Origin: Hyalangium versicolor
GTDB lineage: Bacteria > Myxococcota > Myxococcia > Myxococcales > Myxococcaceae
Direction of reading: 5' to 3'
Assembly: GCF_020103695.1 (NCBI RefSeq)
Contig: NZ_JAHXBF010000007.1
Span: 248,001 to 312,000, forward strand
Length of the DNA: 64,000 bases
Shown: positions 57,946-64,000 of the stretch, in pieces
Layout: each line of letters opens with the position of its first letter
Position numbering within the stretch: position 1 is the first letter of the stretch
Translations under genes and position numbers: made by a program
The notes under the pieces: model-generated
What the model saw: only the letters and a program-made list of their open reading frames with translations
Databases searched by the model: none
Told to the model about the DNA's origin: nothing

Positions 57946-58068
57946 AGTCCCGTGCCCTCGACCCAAAAGCACTACTTGTTCTGGGATTTATAGCAAAGCA
58001 GAATAACCGCGCTCTTCATATCTTGAGAAGGATAGTGCCATCCGTCACCTGATCCTGAAGGAGTGTGC

Positions 58069-58815
58069 ATGCTCAGCGAGGCGCAGTTCCGGAGAGAGCT
58101 TGGCAAGGCATTGAAATCGAAGTCCACCCTGGCCCACCCCATCCTGATGGAGCTGTTTCAACCGAAGAAGAACCCACAACTGCTGCGCCTCTTCGGGATG
58201 AACACATACCCGCTCACCCGAATGTTCGAGCGGTACGTCGCGGCCCTCTTCTACAACTGCCCCGCGCCTTCGTTCCGCCGCAACCTGGCCTCCAACCTCT
58301 ACGAAGAGGTGACGGGCGCCCTCTCCCAGACGGATGGGCACCTGGAGCTGATGCAGAAATTCCTGCGTGCCCTTGGCATCTCCAACGAGGAGATGGAGCG
58401 AGCCGAGCCGCTCCCGGAGACGCGGGAGCTCCTCGAGTTCCGCCGCAAGCTGTGTGAGGACCCCGCTCGCTATCACATGGGAGCCGCCGCGGTGATGATT
58501 GCCAGCGAAGGGCAGACCATCCAGAAGGAGTCTGGGGTTGCTCCTCACAAGGCCATCGCGGCGCTCTACGGCCTCTCGGAAGACGACATCCAGTTCTTCT
58601 CCGTTCACGCGGAGGAGGACGTGGATCACGTGCGCGAAGGCTTCGACATCGTGTGCGCCGTCTGCACCACGGAGAAGATGCAGCAGGAGGCGATCGCCAC
58701 GGTGCGCGACACCGTCGAGCTGTTCTGGCGGCACTACGACGGCATCCAGCGCGAGTACCAGCGGCTGGGCGGCGTACTGACGACTCCCCCTCCCGGGCTC
58801 ACCGCGTCCGCGTGA
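58069..58815 (+). CDS. Heme-oxygenase-like diiron oxidase (HDO)
   Basis: This 248-residue helical protein has the heme-oxygenase fold used by non-heme diiron oxidases and related TenA/PqqC proteins. Candidate ligands are Glu79/Glu80 (NLYEEVTG), His91 (TDGHLEL), Glu147 (ASEGQT) and the triad His180-x3-Asp184-x2-His187 (VHAEEDVDHV), the spacing seen in SznF. Known HDOs oxidise amines to N-hydroxyl, nitroso or nitro groups, make N-N bonds, or fragment amino acids. The start at 58069 has AAGGAG before it. The 123 bases upstream are unusually AT-rich and might hold an internal promoter. It probably acts after the flavin N-monooxygenase; the exact chemistry cannot be read from sequence. Confidence 0.82.
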   Translation: MLSEAQFRRELGKALKSKSTLAHPILMELFQPKKNPQLLRLFGMNTYPLTRMFERYVAALFYNCPAPSFRRNLASNLYEEVTGALSQTDGHLELMQKFLRALGISNEEMERAEPLPETRELLEFRRKLCEDPARYHMGAAAVMIASEGQTIQKESGVAPHKAIAALYGLSEDDIQFFSVHAEEDVDHVREGFDIVCAVCTTEKMQQEAIATVRDTVELFWRHYDGIQREYQRLGGVLTTPPPGLTASA

Positions 58816-58843
58816 GCCAAGGCTCACAGGAAAGGGAGCGAGT

Positions 58844-59407
58844 ATGAGCACCGAAGCGCCTTACCAGTTCCGCTGGCTGGATCGGCTCGTTCCGGAGCAC
58901 GCGGAGCGCTACCTGGGGCTGTATCTGCGCGTTCTGGAGCGCGACAGCACCGTGGGCTTCCCTGGCCCGTTCGAGCCCGCTGTGGGCCAGAAGATCGTGG
59001 CGGACCTGAATCGTGACCTGAGCGAGAAGCGCTGCCACCTGCTGGTGGCGGACACCGGCAGCAGCTTTCTCTTTCAGGGCACGCTGATCCAGAGCGGCTC
59101 CCCGAACAACCGGCACATGGCTGGAGTCTTCCGGGCGATGGTGGATCCCGAGGTGCGAGGGCACGGCGTGATGTGGCGCACGCTTCCGGCCTTCATCTCC
59201 AAGTGCAGGGAATTGGGCGTGGAGCTGGTCTATCTCGACGTGCGCGCGGGCAGCCCCGCCGAGCAGATCTGGAAGCACATGGGCTTCAAGGTCTTCGGCG
59301 TCCTGCCTGGCTACTCGCGGGTGGATGGGCAGCTCTTCGATGGCATCTACATGTACCTGAGCGTTGCGGAGGCGTTCGAGATCGCGCGCAAGCGGAACCT
59401 GCTGTAG
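58844..59407 (+). CDS. GNAT-family acyltransferase
   Basis: This is a 187-residue N-acyltransferase of the GNAT fold. The acyl-CoA binding part is AMVDPEVRGHGVMWRTLPAF (residues 98-117), with Arg105-Gly-His-Gly108. The last Gly/Ala of the usual (R/Q)xxGx(G/A) loop is Met110, so the loop is slightly unusual. A Tyr (PGYSRV) and a preceding WKHMGFKVFGVL block follow as in the family. It lies 28 bases after the oxidase gene and 31 before the PLP enzyme gene. Possible roles are acylation of a diaminobutyrate amine during synthesis, or self-protection. The acyl donor and acceptor are unknown. Confidence 0.8.
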   Translation: MSTEAPYQFRWLDRLVPEHAERYLGLYLRVLERDSTVGFPGPFEPAVGQKIVADLNRDLSEKRCHLLVADTGSSFLFQGTLIQSGSPNNRHMAGVFRAMVDPEVRGHGVMWRTLPAFISKCRELGVELVYLDVRAGSPAEQIWKHMGFKVFGVLPGYSRVDGQLFDGIYMYLSVAEAFEIARKRNLL

Positions 59408-59438
59408 CTCCGCGAGTGCGCATCGAGAACGGTGAGTC

Positions 59439-60431
59439 ATGGGCGAGAACTCTCTGGCGCTGAAGCAGATGGAGGACCCTTCGAGCTGGCACCTGCCCGA
59501 AGGAGTGCACTGGCCTCGGAACACGGGGACCCTCATCGACCTGGTCGGCAAGACGCCGCTGTACCGCATCCAGCGCGTGGAGCCGGACATCCCACAGTCC
59601 GTCCGGCTCTACGCCAAGCTCGAGATGTACAACCCCGGCGGCTCCATCAAGGACCGCGCGGCGACGATGATGGTCTACGAGGGCCTGCGAACCCGAGCGC
59701 TGCGCCCGGGGATGACCATCCTCGAGTCCACTTCGGGCAACACCGGGGTGTCCCTGGCCATGCTCGGAGCAGCCCTGGGCTATCCGGTGAAGTTGACGCT
59801 ATCGGCCGCGGTGAGTGAGGAGCGCAAGCGCCTGTTACGCGCGCTGGGTGCGGAGCAGGTCTACACGGAACCGGCACTGGGTTCGGACGGCGCGATCCGC
59901 AAGGTCCAGGAGATCTACGCGCAGAATCCCGAGCACTACTTCAAACCGGATCAGTACAGCAACCCCGCCAATCTCTGGTCGCACTACCTCACGACGGCTC
60001 CCGAAATCTGGGAGCAGACCGATGGGCGCGTGACCCACGTCGTCGCGGCCATCGGGACTTCCGGGACCGTGATGGGAACGGGCTGGGGCCTGAAGAAGCG
60101 CAACCCGCGCATCCAGGTCGTCGCGGTGGAGCCGGACCGGCATGATCATGGCCTCATTGGAATGAGGCACATCCCGTCCACGCTCCGTCCGGGAATCTAT
60201 CGGGAGGATGGCTTCGACCGGCTGGTGCGGATCTCCACGGAGCGAGGCTTGGAGACGGCGCGAGCCATGGCCCAGCGAGAGGGCATCATGGTAGGAGCCA
60301 CCTCTGGCGCCGTACTCGCCGCGGCGCTCGATGTGGCTCGGGAGAACGAGTCCGCGTGTGTCGTGTGCTTCTGCAACGACAGCGGAGAGCGCTACCTGAG
60401 CGGGAGGCTGTGGTCCACTCCCGGCACGTGA
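59439..60431 (+). CDS. Cysteine synthase-family PLP enzyme
   Basis: This 330-residue fold-type II PLP enzyme resembles CysK/CysM. The PLP lysine is Lys71 in NPGGSIKDRAA, the substrate loop is TSGNTG (ESTSGNTGVSLAMLG), and GTSGTVMGTG binds the phosphate. Enzymes of this group do beta-substitution on O-acetyl- or O-phosphoserine with sulfide, ammonia (2,3-diaminopropionate synthesis) or other nucleophiles. It is the last gene of the cluster. With no sulfur-relay gene nearby, the nucleophile may be an amine or hydroxylamine from the pathway; that is inference. A housekeeping cysteine synthase is the alternative, but its position at the end of the biosynthetic run argues against it. Confidence 0.83.
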   Translation: MGENSLALKQMEDPSSWHLPEGVHWPRNTGTLIDLVGKTPLYRIQRVEPDIPQSVRLYAKLEMYNPGGSIKDRAATMMVYEGLRTRALRPGMTILESTSGNTGVSLAMLGAALGYPVKLTLSAAVSEERKRLLRALGAEQVYTEPALGSDGAIRKVQEIYAQNPEHYFKPDQYSNPANLWSHYLTTAPEIWEQTDGRVTHVVAAIGTSGTVMGTGWGLKKRNPRIQVVAVEPDRHDHGLIGMRHIPSTLRPGIYREDGFDRLVRISTERGLETARAMAQREGIMVGATSGAVLAAALDVARENESACVVCFCNDSGERYLSGRLWSTPGT

Positions 60432-60522
60432 CGCCAGTCCGCGCTCGACTGCGAAGGGGAATCCGGGTGAACTCCGTTGGCGGCCACACCCTGGGTGTGA
60501 CGCGCTCGAGGAGGCCTGACTC

Positions 60523-61245
60523 GTGGCAACGGAGATGAACCCTGGCACTCAGTCTTCCCTGGCACACGCGCAAGACAGCGCGGCGCAGCTGCCAGAACTC
60601 ATTCAGGAGCTGTGCGCGGCGGAGCCAGAGCGGACGGCCCGGGTGTACCCGCGACTCGTGGAGCTGGCCTGGGCCGACGGGCGGCTCTCCGGGGCGACGC
60701 TTCCGGTCGTCCCCTTGCTGGTGGGCGCGCTGGAGTCGGCACAACCGCTGACGGTGGCCCGAGCCGCGCTCCTGCTCGGCGTGCTGGCCGAGGCCCCGGC
60801 AGAGCACCCCCTTGCCCGCGAGGTGCGAGAGGCGGTGCGGCGCGGAGTCCCCTTGGCACTGGCGGCAGCGCGGCGGAACATGAGCAGCCGGCGGGCGAGG
60901 CTCGCGTTGCTGTTCCTGCTGGCGCACTTCCCCGAGGATCGCGAGCGAGTGCTCGGAGAGCTCGAGCCCGGCGGGTTCGGCCCGGACGACTTCTCCCGAC
61001 TGGAGCGGTGCCTGCACACGGCGGACTTCAGCGCCCCTGGGAGGGTGGAGCTCATCGGTCGCGGCTGGCCCTCACCCGCGTTCTGGCGGGTCACCGAGGA
61101 GGAAGCCGCCGCCGACCAGCAGTGGCGGCGCGGACTGGGGCTCTCCGCCGAGCAGCTCGAGGTGTACTGGAAGGAAGAGACCACGGCGGTGCTCGCGTTG
61201 CTCGGGGCGCAGGCCGAGCACGCCATCGAGGAGGGCCAGGAATGA
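60523..61245 (+). CDS. Helical HEAT-like protein of unknown function
   Basis: This is a 240-residue soluble protein that is almost wholly helical and rich in Ala, Leu, Glu and Arg. Repeated helix pairs such as AQLPELIQELCAAEPERTAR and VARAALLLGVLAEAPAEHPL suggest HEAT/armadillo-type repeats used to bind other proteins. I do not recognise a named family. The GTG at 60523 has GAGGAGG eight bases upstream and is preferred over ATG at 60535. Its stop overlaps the methyltransferase start (ATGA at 61242-61245), so the two products are coupled and may work together. The 91-base gap after the PLP enzyme gene suggests it is outside the biosynthetic cluster. Confidence 0.68.
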   Translation: MATEMNPGTQSSLAHAQDSAAQLPELIQELCAAEPERTARVYPRLVELAWADGRLSGATLPVVPLLVGALESAQPLTVARAALLLGVLAEAPAEHPLAREVREAVRRGVPLALAAARRNMSSRRARLALLFLLAHFPEDRERVLGELEPGGFGPDDFSRLERCLHTADFSAPGRVELIGRGWPSPAFWRVTEEEAAADQQWRRGLGLSAEQLEVYWKEETTAVLALLGAQAEHAIEEGQE

Positions 61246-62042
61246 GCACCGAGCTGCTGCATGGCCAGAGGGAGGCAGTCGCGTGCCCCGAGTGCCACGG
61301 CCCCGTCACGCCGGTCCCTGAAGGCTTCCGCTGTGCCCCGTGCGGAGCGAGCTATCCGCTTCGTACGGGCTACGTCGACTTCGCGCCACGGGCCGCGATG
61401 AAGAAGGACGGGCTCGGGCCCTTCTACATGCAGGACCCGCTGCACATCACCCGGTACGAGGACCACACCCGAGCGGTGTTCGTGAACCTGATGGGCACGA
61501 ACTGGGGTGGAGCGCTGAGCAAGGCGGACGAGGACGGCTACATCCGCGAGCAGCTCAAGCCCGCGACGGGGCCGGTGCTCGACCTGGCATGCGGGGCGGG
61601 GAGGTGGACGCAGGCAGTGGTGGGGAAGGCGGGGCTGGACCGGGTGATAGGCGTCGACCTGAGCGTGGCGATGCTGCAAGCCATCCAGGCGGCCATCCCC
61701 GGGCTGGCGACGGTGCGAGCCCACGCGCAGAAGCTGCCCTTCGGCACGGGGCGGATTGGAGCGGTGAACTGCTCCAACGCGCTCCAGCTCTTCCCGGACC
61801 CAGGAGCCGTCTTCCGCGAGGTGGCCCGCTGCCTGAGCCCGGGTGGCACGTTCACGGTGCTCACCTTTCGGAAGGCGGAGCGGCCGCTGTACAGGCACTT
61901 CCAGAGCCGCCACGAGGCGGCGTTCAACGTGCGCTCCTTCACCGTCGATGAGATCCAAGGCTGGCTGGACGCGGCGGGCTTGAAGTTGGTGGACCTGCGC
62001 ACTCCGCAGACGTTCTTGATGTTCGCCGCGCGGCGTGGGTGA
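61242..62042 (+). CDS. Class I SAM methyltransferase with N-terminal zinc ribbon
   Basis: This is a 266-residue methyltransferase. Residues 12-35 hold two CxxC pairs (CPECHGPVTPVPEG, then RCAPC) followed by ASYPLRTGYVDF, a Trm112/RlmA-like zinc ribbon. The Rossmann domain begins near residue 100: VLDLACGAGRW is motif I, IGVDLS motif II, and NCSNALQLFPDP motif IV. The arrangement resembles the RlmA type (23S rRNA guanine N1 methylation) and small-molecule methyltransferases. The ATG at 61242 overlaps the stop of the HEAT-like gene. Substrate unknown; RNA modification and secondary metabolism are both possible. Confidence 0.82.
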   Translation: MSTELLHGQREAVACPECHGPVTPVPEGFRCAPCGASYPLRTGYVDFAPRAAMKKDGLGPFYMQDPLHITRYEDHTRAVFVNLMGTNWGGALSKADEDGYIREQLKPATGPVLDLACGAGRWTQAVVGKAGLDRVIGVDLSVAMLQAIQAAIPGLATVRAHAQKLPFGTGRIGAVNCSNALQLFPDPGAVFREVARCLSPGGTFTVLTFRKAERPLYRHFQSRHEAAFNVRSFTVDEIQGWLDAAGLKLVDLRTPQTFLMFAARRG

Positions 62043-62074
62043 AGCGCATCATGCCTCGCGTCTGAACCCGAACG

Positions 62075-62167
62075 CTGGGCCTCGACCTGAAGAACAAGCC
62101 CACGGAGCACGACTTCGTGAAGCGCGAGGGCCACCCGCTCTCCTACGGCGCCCGGCCCACGGACGGC
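62075..62167 (+). pseudogene. Coding-like remnant before the SMI1-like gene
   Basis: From 62075 to 62167 the frame holds 31 consecutive codons that all end in G or C (LGLDLKNKPTEHDF and onward to GARPTDG), the pattern of real genes here. It has no plausible start, begins just after a TGA at 62063, and loses its codon bias before 62231. It may be a leftover of a displaced gene now joined in frame to the SMI1-like gene. Confidence 0.35.
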
Positions 62168-62230
62168 GATCTTCGGGAGCGGACCCGTGGACTCGCTGAT
62201 GAACGCGTCGAGAAGGCATATGGTGGCTTC

Positions 62231-62836
62231 ATGAAGTACCTACAGCGTTCGCTCGAGGTGGCCGAGGCGCGGGGCTATTTCCGCGCCCCCGAAGTGCTGC
62301 GCTTGCAAGGAAAGGTGCCGGACTGGCTCCGCGCCTTGGCCCATGAAGACGGACTGGCGAAGCTCGAAGCGCGGCTCGGGCTTCCCGTGCCGGGTGCACT
62401 TCGTGAGTTCTACGCCTGTTCTCTGTTGGCTTGCTTCCTGGAAGCGAGCATTGATGGAGAGGTGTTCTTGTCGGACCCCTGTGTCCCCGAAGGGGAGCCT
62501 CCGCAGGTGGTGAGCTGGTGGGGGCGTCCTCACCTGGCCCTCGCGTTCCATGGCCACAGTGGGATGGTCTGCGCGGCCGGCCTCGGTGAGGAGGACCCCC
62601 TCGTATACTGGGGCTTCGAAGATGAGGAGGAGCCCTATGTGGACGAGCGCCGGCCACCGCGCCCCTTCTCAGAGTGGGTGTTCCGGATCGTCGATGGCCA
62701 CGAGGCCACTCTGGACTACTGGCAGAAGTTCTACGAGGAACTTACCCAGTCCGACCCGCGCGGCCTCCTCACCCACGGGCTGACCCAAACGATTTTCGGC
62801 ATGCCTGGCATGGGGGCGAGGCTGCGCCGGCGCTGA
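62231..62836 (+). CDS. SMI1/KNR4-like protein, possible immunity protein
   Basis: This 201-residue protein has a SMI1/KNR4 (SUKH-like) core. LAKLEARLGLPVPGALREFYA is the characteristic opening, followed by strands (PPQVVSWWGRPHLALAFHG; GMVCAAGLGEEDPLVYWGFED) and a helical end (YWQKFYEELTQSD). Such proteins often protect against polymorphic toxins; none is evident beside it. The start is uncertain: ATG at 62231 gives the family-length protein, while GTG at 62117 adds 38 residues of odd sequence. It lies after a 188-base gap that contains coding-like sequence unrelated to the SMI1 fold. Confidence 0.62.
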   Translation: MKYLQRSLEVAEARGYFRAPEVLRLQGKVPDWLRALAHEDGLAKLEARLGLPVPGALREFYACSLLACFLEASIDGEVFLSDPCVPEGEPPQVVSWWGRPHLALAFHGHSGMVCAAGLGEEDPLVYWGFEDEEEPYVDERRPPRPFSEWVFRIVDGHEATLDYWQKFYEELTQSDPRGLLTHGLTQTIFGMPGMGARLRRR

Positions 62837-62902
62837 AGGGGCGTCCCTCCCTACGCGGCGGCTTCTGTTCCCGCTCCCGGATGCCACGAAGGTTGGGTGG
62901 GC

Positions 62903-63055
62903 ATGCTCCCTCTCAGACTCGTTGTGCTCGTCCCGCTCGTCCTGATCGTCGGCATCACCGAAGCCGAGGCCCAACCGTACGAACGCGCCGAGATCAACGG
63001 CACGCCCCTGTGTCGAAACACCCGGACCCTCCAATCAGCCTCCCTCACCTCCCGC
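62903..63055 (+). pseudogene. Possible 5' remnant of a secreted protein gene
   Basis: An ATG at 62903 begins a clear signal peptide (MLPLRLVVLVPLVLIVGITE, then AEA) followed by QPYERAEINGTPLCRNTRTL, reminiscent of the N-termini of exported myxobacterial proteases. The frame then drifts into the RibD-like gene in another phase, so the rest of the gene seems lost. This is a tentative call. Confidence 0.28.
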
Positions 63056-63125
63056 TCTGCTCCCGCCCGCTACGCCCAAGAGGGCTCCTGTCCTTCCTAT
63101 GCTCCCGCCGTGGTACATCAGCGCC

Positions 63126-63680
63126 ATGGGACTCTTGACCTTCGGACTCAACGTGACGCTGGACGGGTGCTGCGACCATCGCGAGGGGATCGCGGACGAC
63201 GAGCTGCACGACTACTTCACGCAGCTGATGGACGCAGCCGGGGCGATGCTGTGGGGGCGCGTCACGTACGAACTCATGGAGAGCGCCTGGCCGGCGGTGG
63301 CACGCGACGAGAACGCGCCACGCGCGATGCGGGAGTGGGCGCGCAAGCTGGAGGCCAAGCCGAAGTATGTGGTCTCGGCCTCGCGCCGCGACTTCCCGTG
63401 GAACAACACCTTCCGCGTCGAGGGGGATTTGCGTGAGGCCGTGACTCAGCTGAAGGAGAAGACCCCGCAAGGCGTGCTAGTGGGCAGTCCCACGCTCTCG
63501 ACGGCGCTCGAGCGGCTGGGGCTGATCGATGAGTACCGTCTCGTTGTCCACCCCGTCATCGCCGGCCACGGGCCGACGTTGTTTCAGGGGCTGGAGCCCT
63601 CACGGCGCCTCGAGCTCGTCTCGATGAACCGGCTGAAGTCCGGGCAGGTGGCGATGCATTACCGCCGCAAGGAGGGATGA
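63126..63680 (+). CDS. RibD C-terminal/dihydrofolate reductase-family protein
   Basis: This is a 184-residue reductase-fold protein. It opens with MGLLTFGLNVTLDGCCDHR, the usual start of this family (SLDG), continues with AAGAMLWGRVTYELMESAWP (a GRxTYE block), KYVVSAS, GVLVGSPTLSTALERLGLID (the nucleotide-binding segment) and VHPVIAGHGPTLFQG. Family members of this type are NADPH-dependent and often poorly characterised. The ATG at 63126 begins the homology; the earlier ATG at 63099 adds nine residues that do not resemble the family. It converges with the minus-strand fragment that ends at 63686, five bases beyond its stop. Confidence 0.85.
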   Translation: MGLLTFGLNVTLDGCCDHREGIADDELHDYFTQLMDAAGAMLWGRVTYELMESAWPAVARDENAPRAMREWARKLEAKPKYVVSASRRDFPWNNTFRVEGDLREAVTQLKEKTPQGVLVGSPTLSTALERLGLIDEYRLVVHPVIAGHGPTLFQGLEPSRRLELVSMNRLKSGQVAMHYRRKEG

Positions 63681-63685
63681 CCCGA

Positions 63686-63850
63686 TCAGGCCGAGCGGTC
63701 CTCGTCGTCGAAGCCGAAGGACTCGCAGATCTGGTTGAGGACGCCCTGAATGATCGGGTCGACGATCGCTTCCTCGCCGGGCGTGTCGGTGTGCTTGTGC
63801 GCCCGCCGCCAGCCGTATGCGGCGCCGTCCTCGGCCCTCCTCGGCCCCTC
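63686..63850 (-). pseudogene. 3' fragment of an unidentified minus-strand gene
   Basis: About 50 codons ending in a TGA at 63686 have the strong G/C third-position bias of real genes (AEDGAAYGWRRAHKHTDTP, then EEAIVDPIIQGVLNQICESF and GFDDEDRSA). Upstream of about 63850 the bias stops and no signal for a start is visible, so it is either a truncated gene or a very small one. I cannot assign a family. The region from 63908 to the window end shows nothing I can support. Confidence 0.38.
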
Positions 63851-64000
63851 TGCACCAGCCCTCACCCTCTGCACAGCTCGTATCTGTCTTAGAACCACCC
63901 CTTTCAAGGTCGTTGATGAAGCAGGAAAGATCGGGAAGAGAGGGCTCTGCCTGCTGCTGCGGGAAGAGAGGACTACCGCCGTGACTCCCTGGGCATCCCG

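Noticed and set aside
57970-58030. Internal sigma-70 promoter before the diiron oxidase gene
   Set aside because: The stretch is AT-rich and has TTGTTC and GAATAA-like boxes, but the spacing and match are too poor to call.

Overview
The window is GC-rich DNA in which nearly every real codon ends in G or C. It carries many lipoproteins, outer-membrane barrels and giant secreted repeat proteins, an ECF sigma/FecR-type anti-sigma pair, a SitA-like lipoprotein toxin with a candidate immunity partner, and a zincin with an AHWSFFLD and LDLYLMG signature. Together these suggest a myxobacterium (Cystobacterineae-like). No rRNA, tRNA or CRISPR array was seen. This taxonomic reading is inference from gene content only.

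Layout. 0.1-5 kb: a secreted lipoprotein, then on the minus strand a PepSY protein, an acidic lipoprotein, an ECF sigma factor, a zinc-finger/FecR/TPR anti-sigma factor and a barrel protein. 5-12 kb: an iron-type uptake island. An imelysin lipoprotein and an HTTM membrane protein diverge from a delta-60 repeat lipoprotein and a FecA-like TonB receptor. The shared intergenic region holds two good Fur boxes and five Fur-like palindromes in an exact 37-bp tandem array. 12-20.3 kb: a heavy-metal RND efflux operon (TolC, adaptor, pump) divergent from a response regulator, a histidine kinase and a second response regulator. 20.5-28.4 kb: a deoxyhypusine synthase-like enzyme, a Kelch lipoprotein, a SitA-like toxin with candidate immunity protein, and a small outer-membrane lipoprotein. 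28.6-45.4 kb: one gene for a 5607-residue exported protein (zincin, alpha-toroid, CARDB, FlgD-like, beta-propeller, Ig, FN3 and discoidin-like modules), closed by a strong hairpin. 45.6-47.9 kb: a trypsin-like protease and an IS3-family element.

48.2-60.4 kb: a compact 12-gene plus-strand cluster, the most interesting part of the window. It encodes both subunits of B12-dependent glutamate mutase, a divergent aspartokinase, aspartate-semialdehyde dehydrogenase and a diaminobutyrate-type transaminase. Together these would convert glutamate through 3-methylaspartate to 3-methyl-2,4-diaminobutyrate. Around them are a flavin N-monooxygenase, a heme-oxygenase-like diiron oxidase, a membrane desaturase, a cysteine-synthase-like PLP enzyme, a GNAT acyltransferase, a cyclase/formamidase-fold protein with altered metal ligands, and an EamA exporter. 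No NRPS or PKS gene is present. The set reads as a pathway to a small N-oxygenated or N-N-bonded non-protein amino acid. The product is unknown to me and is inference.

60.5-64 kb: a helical protein translationally coupled to a zinc-ribbon methyltransferase, an SMI1/KNR4-like protein, a RibD/DHFR-like reductase, and three short coding-like remnants that suggest a zone of gene decay or insertion.
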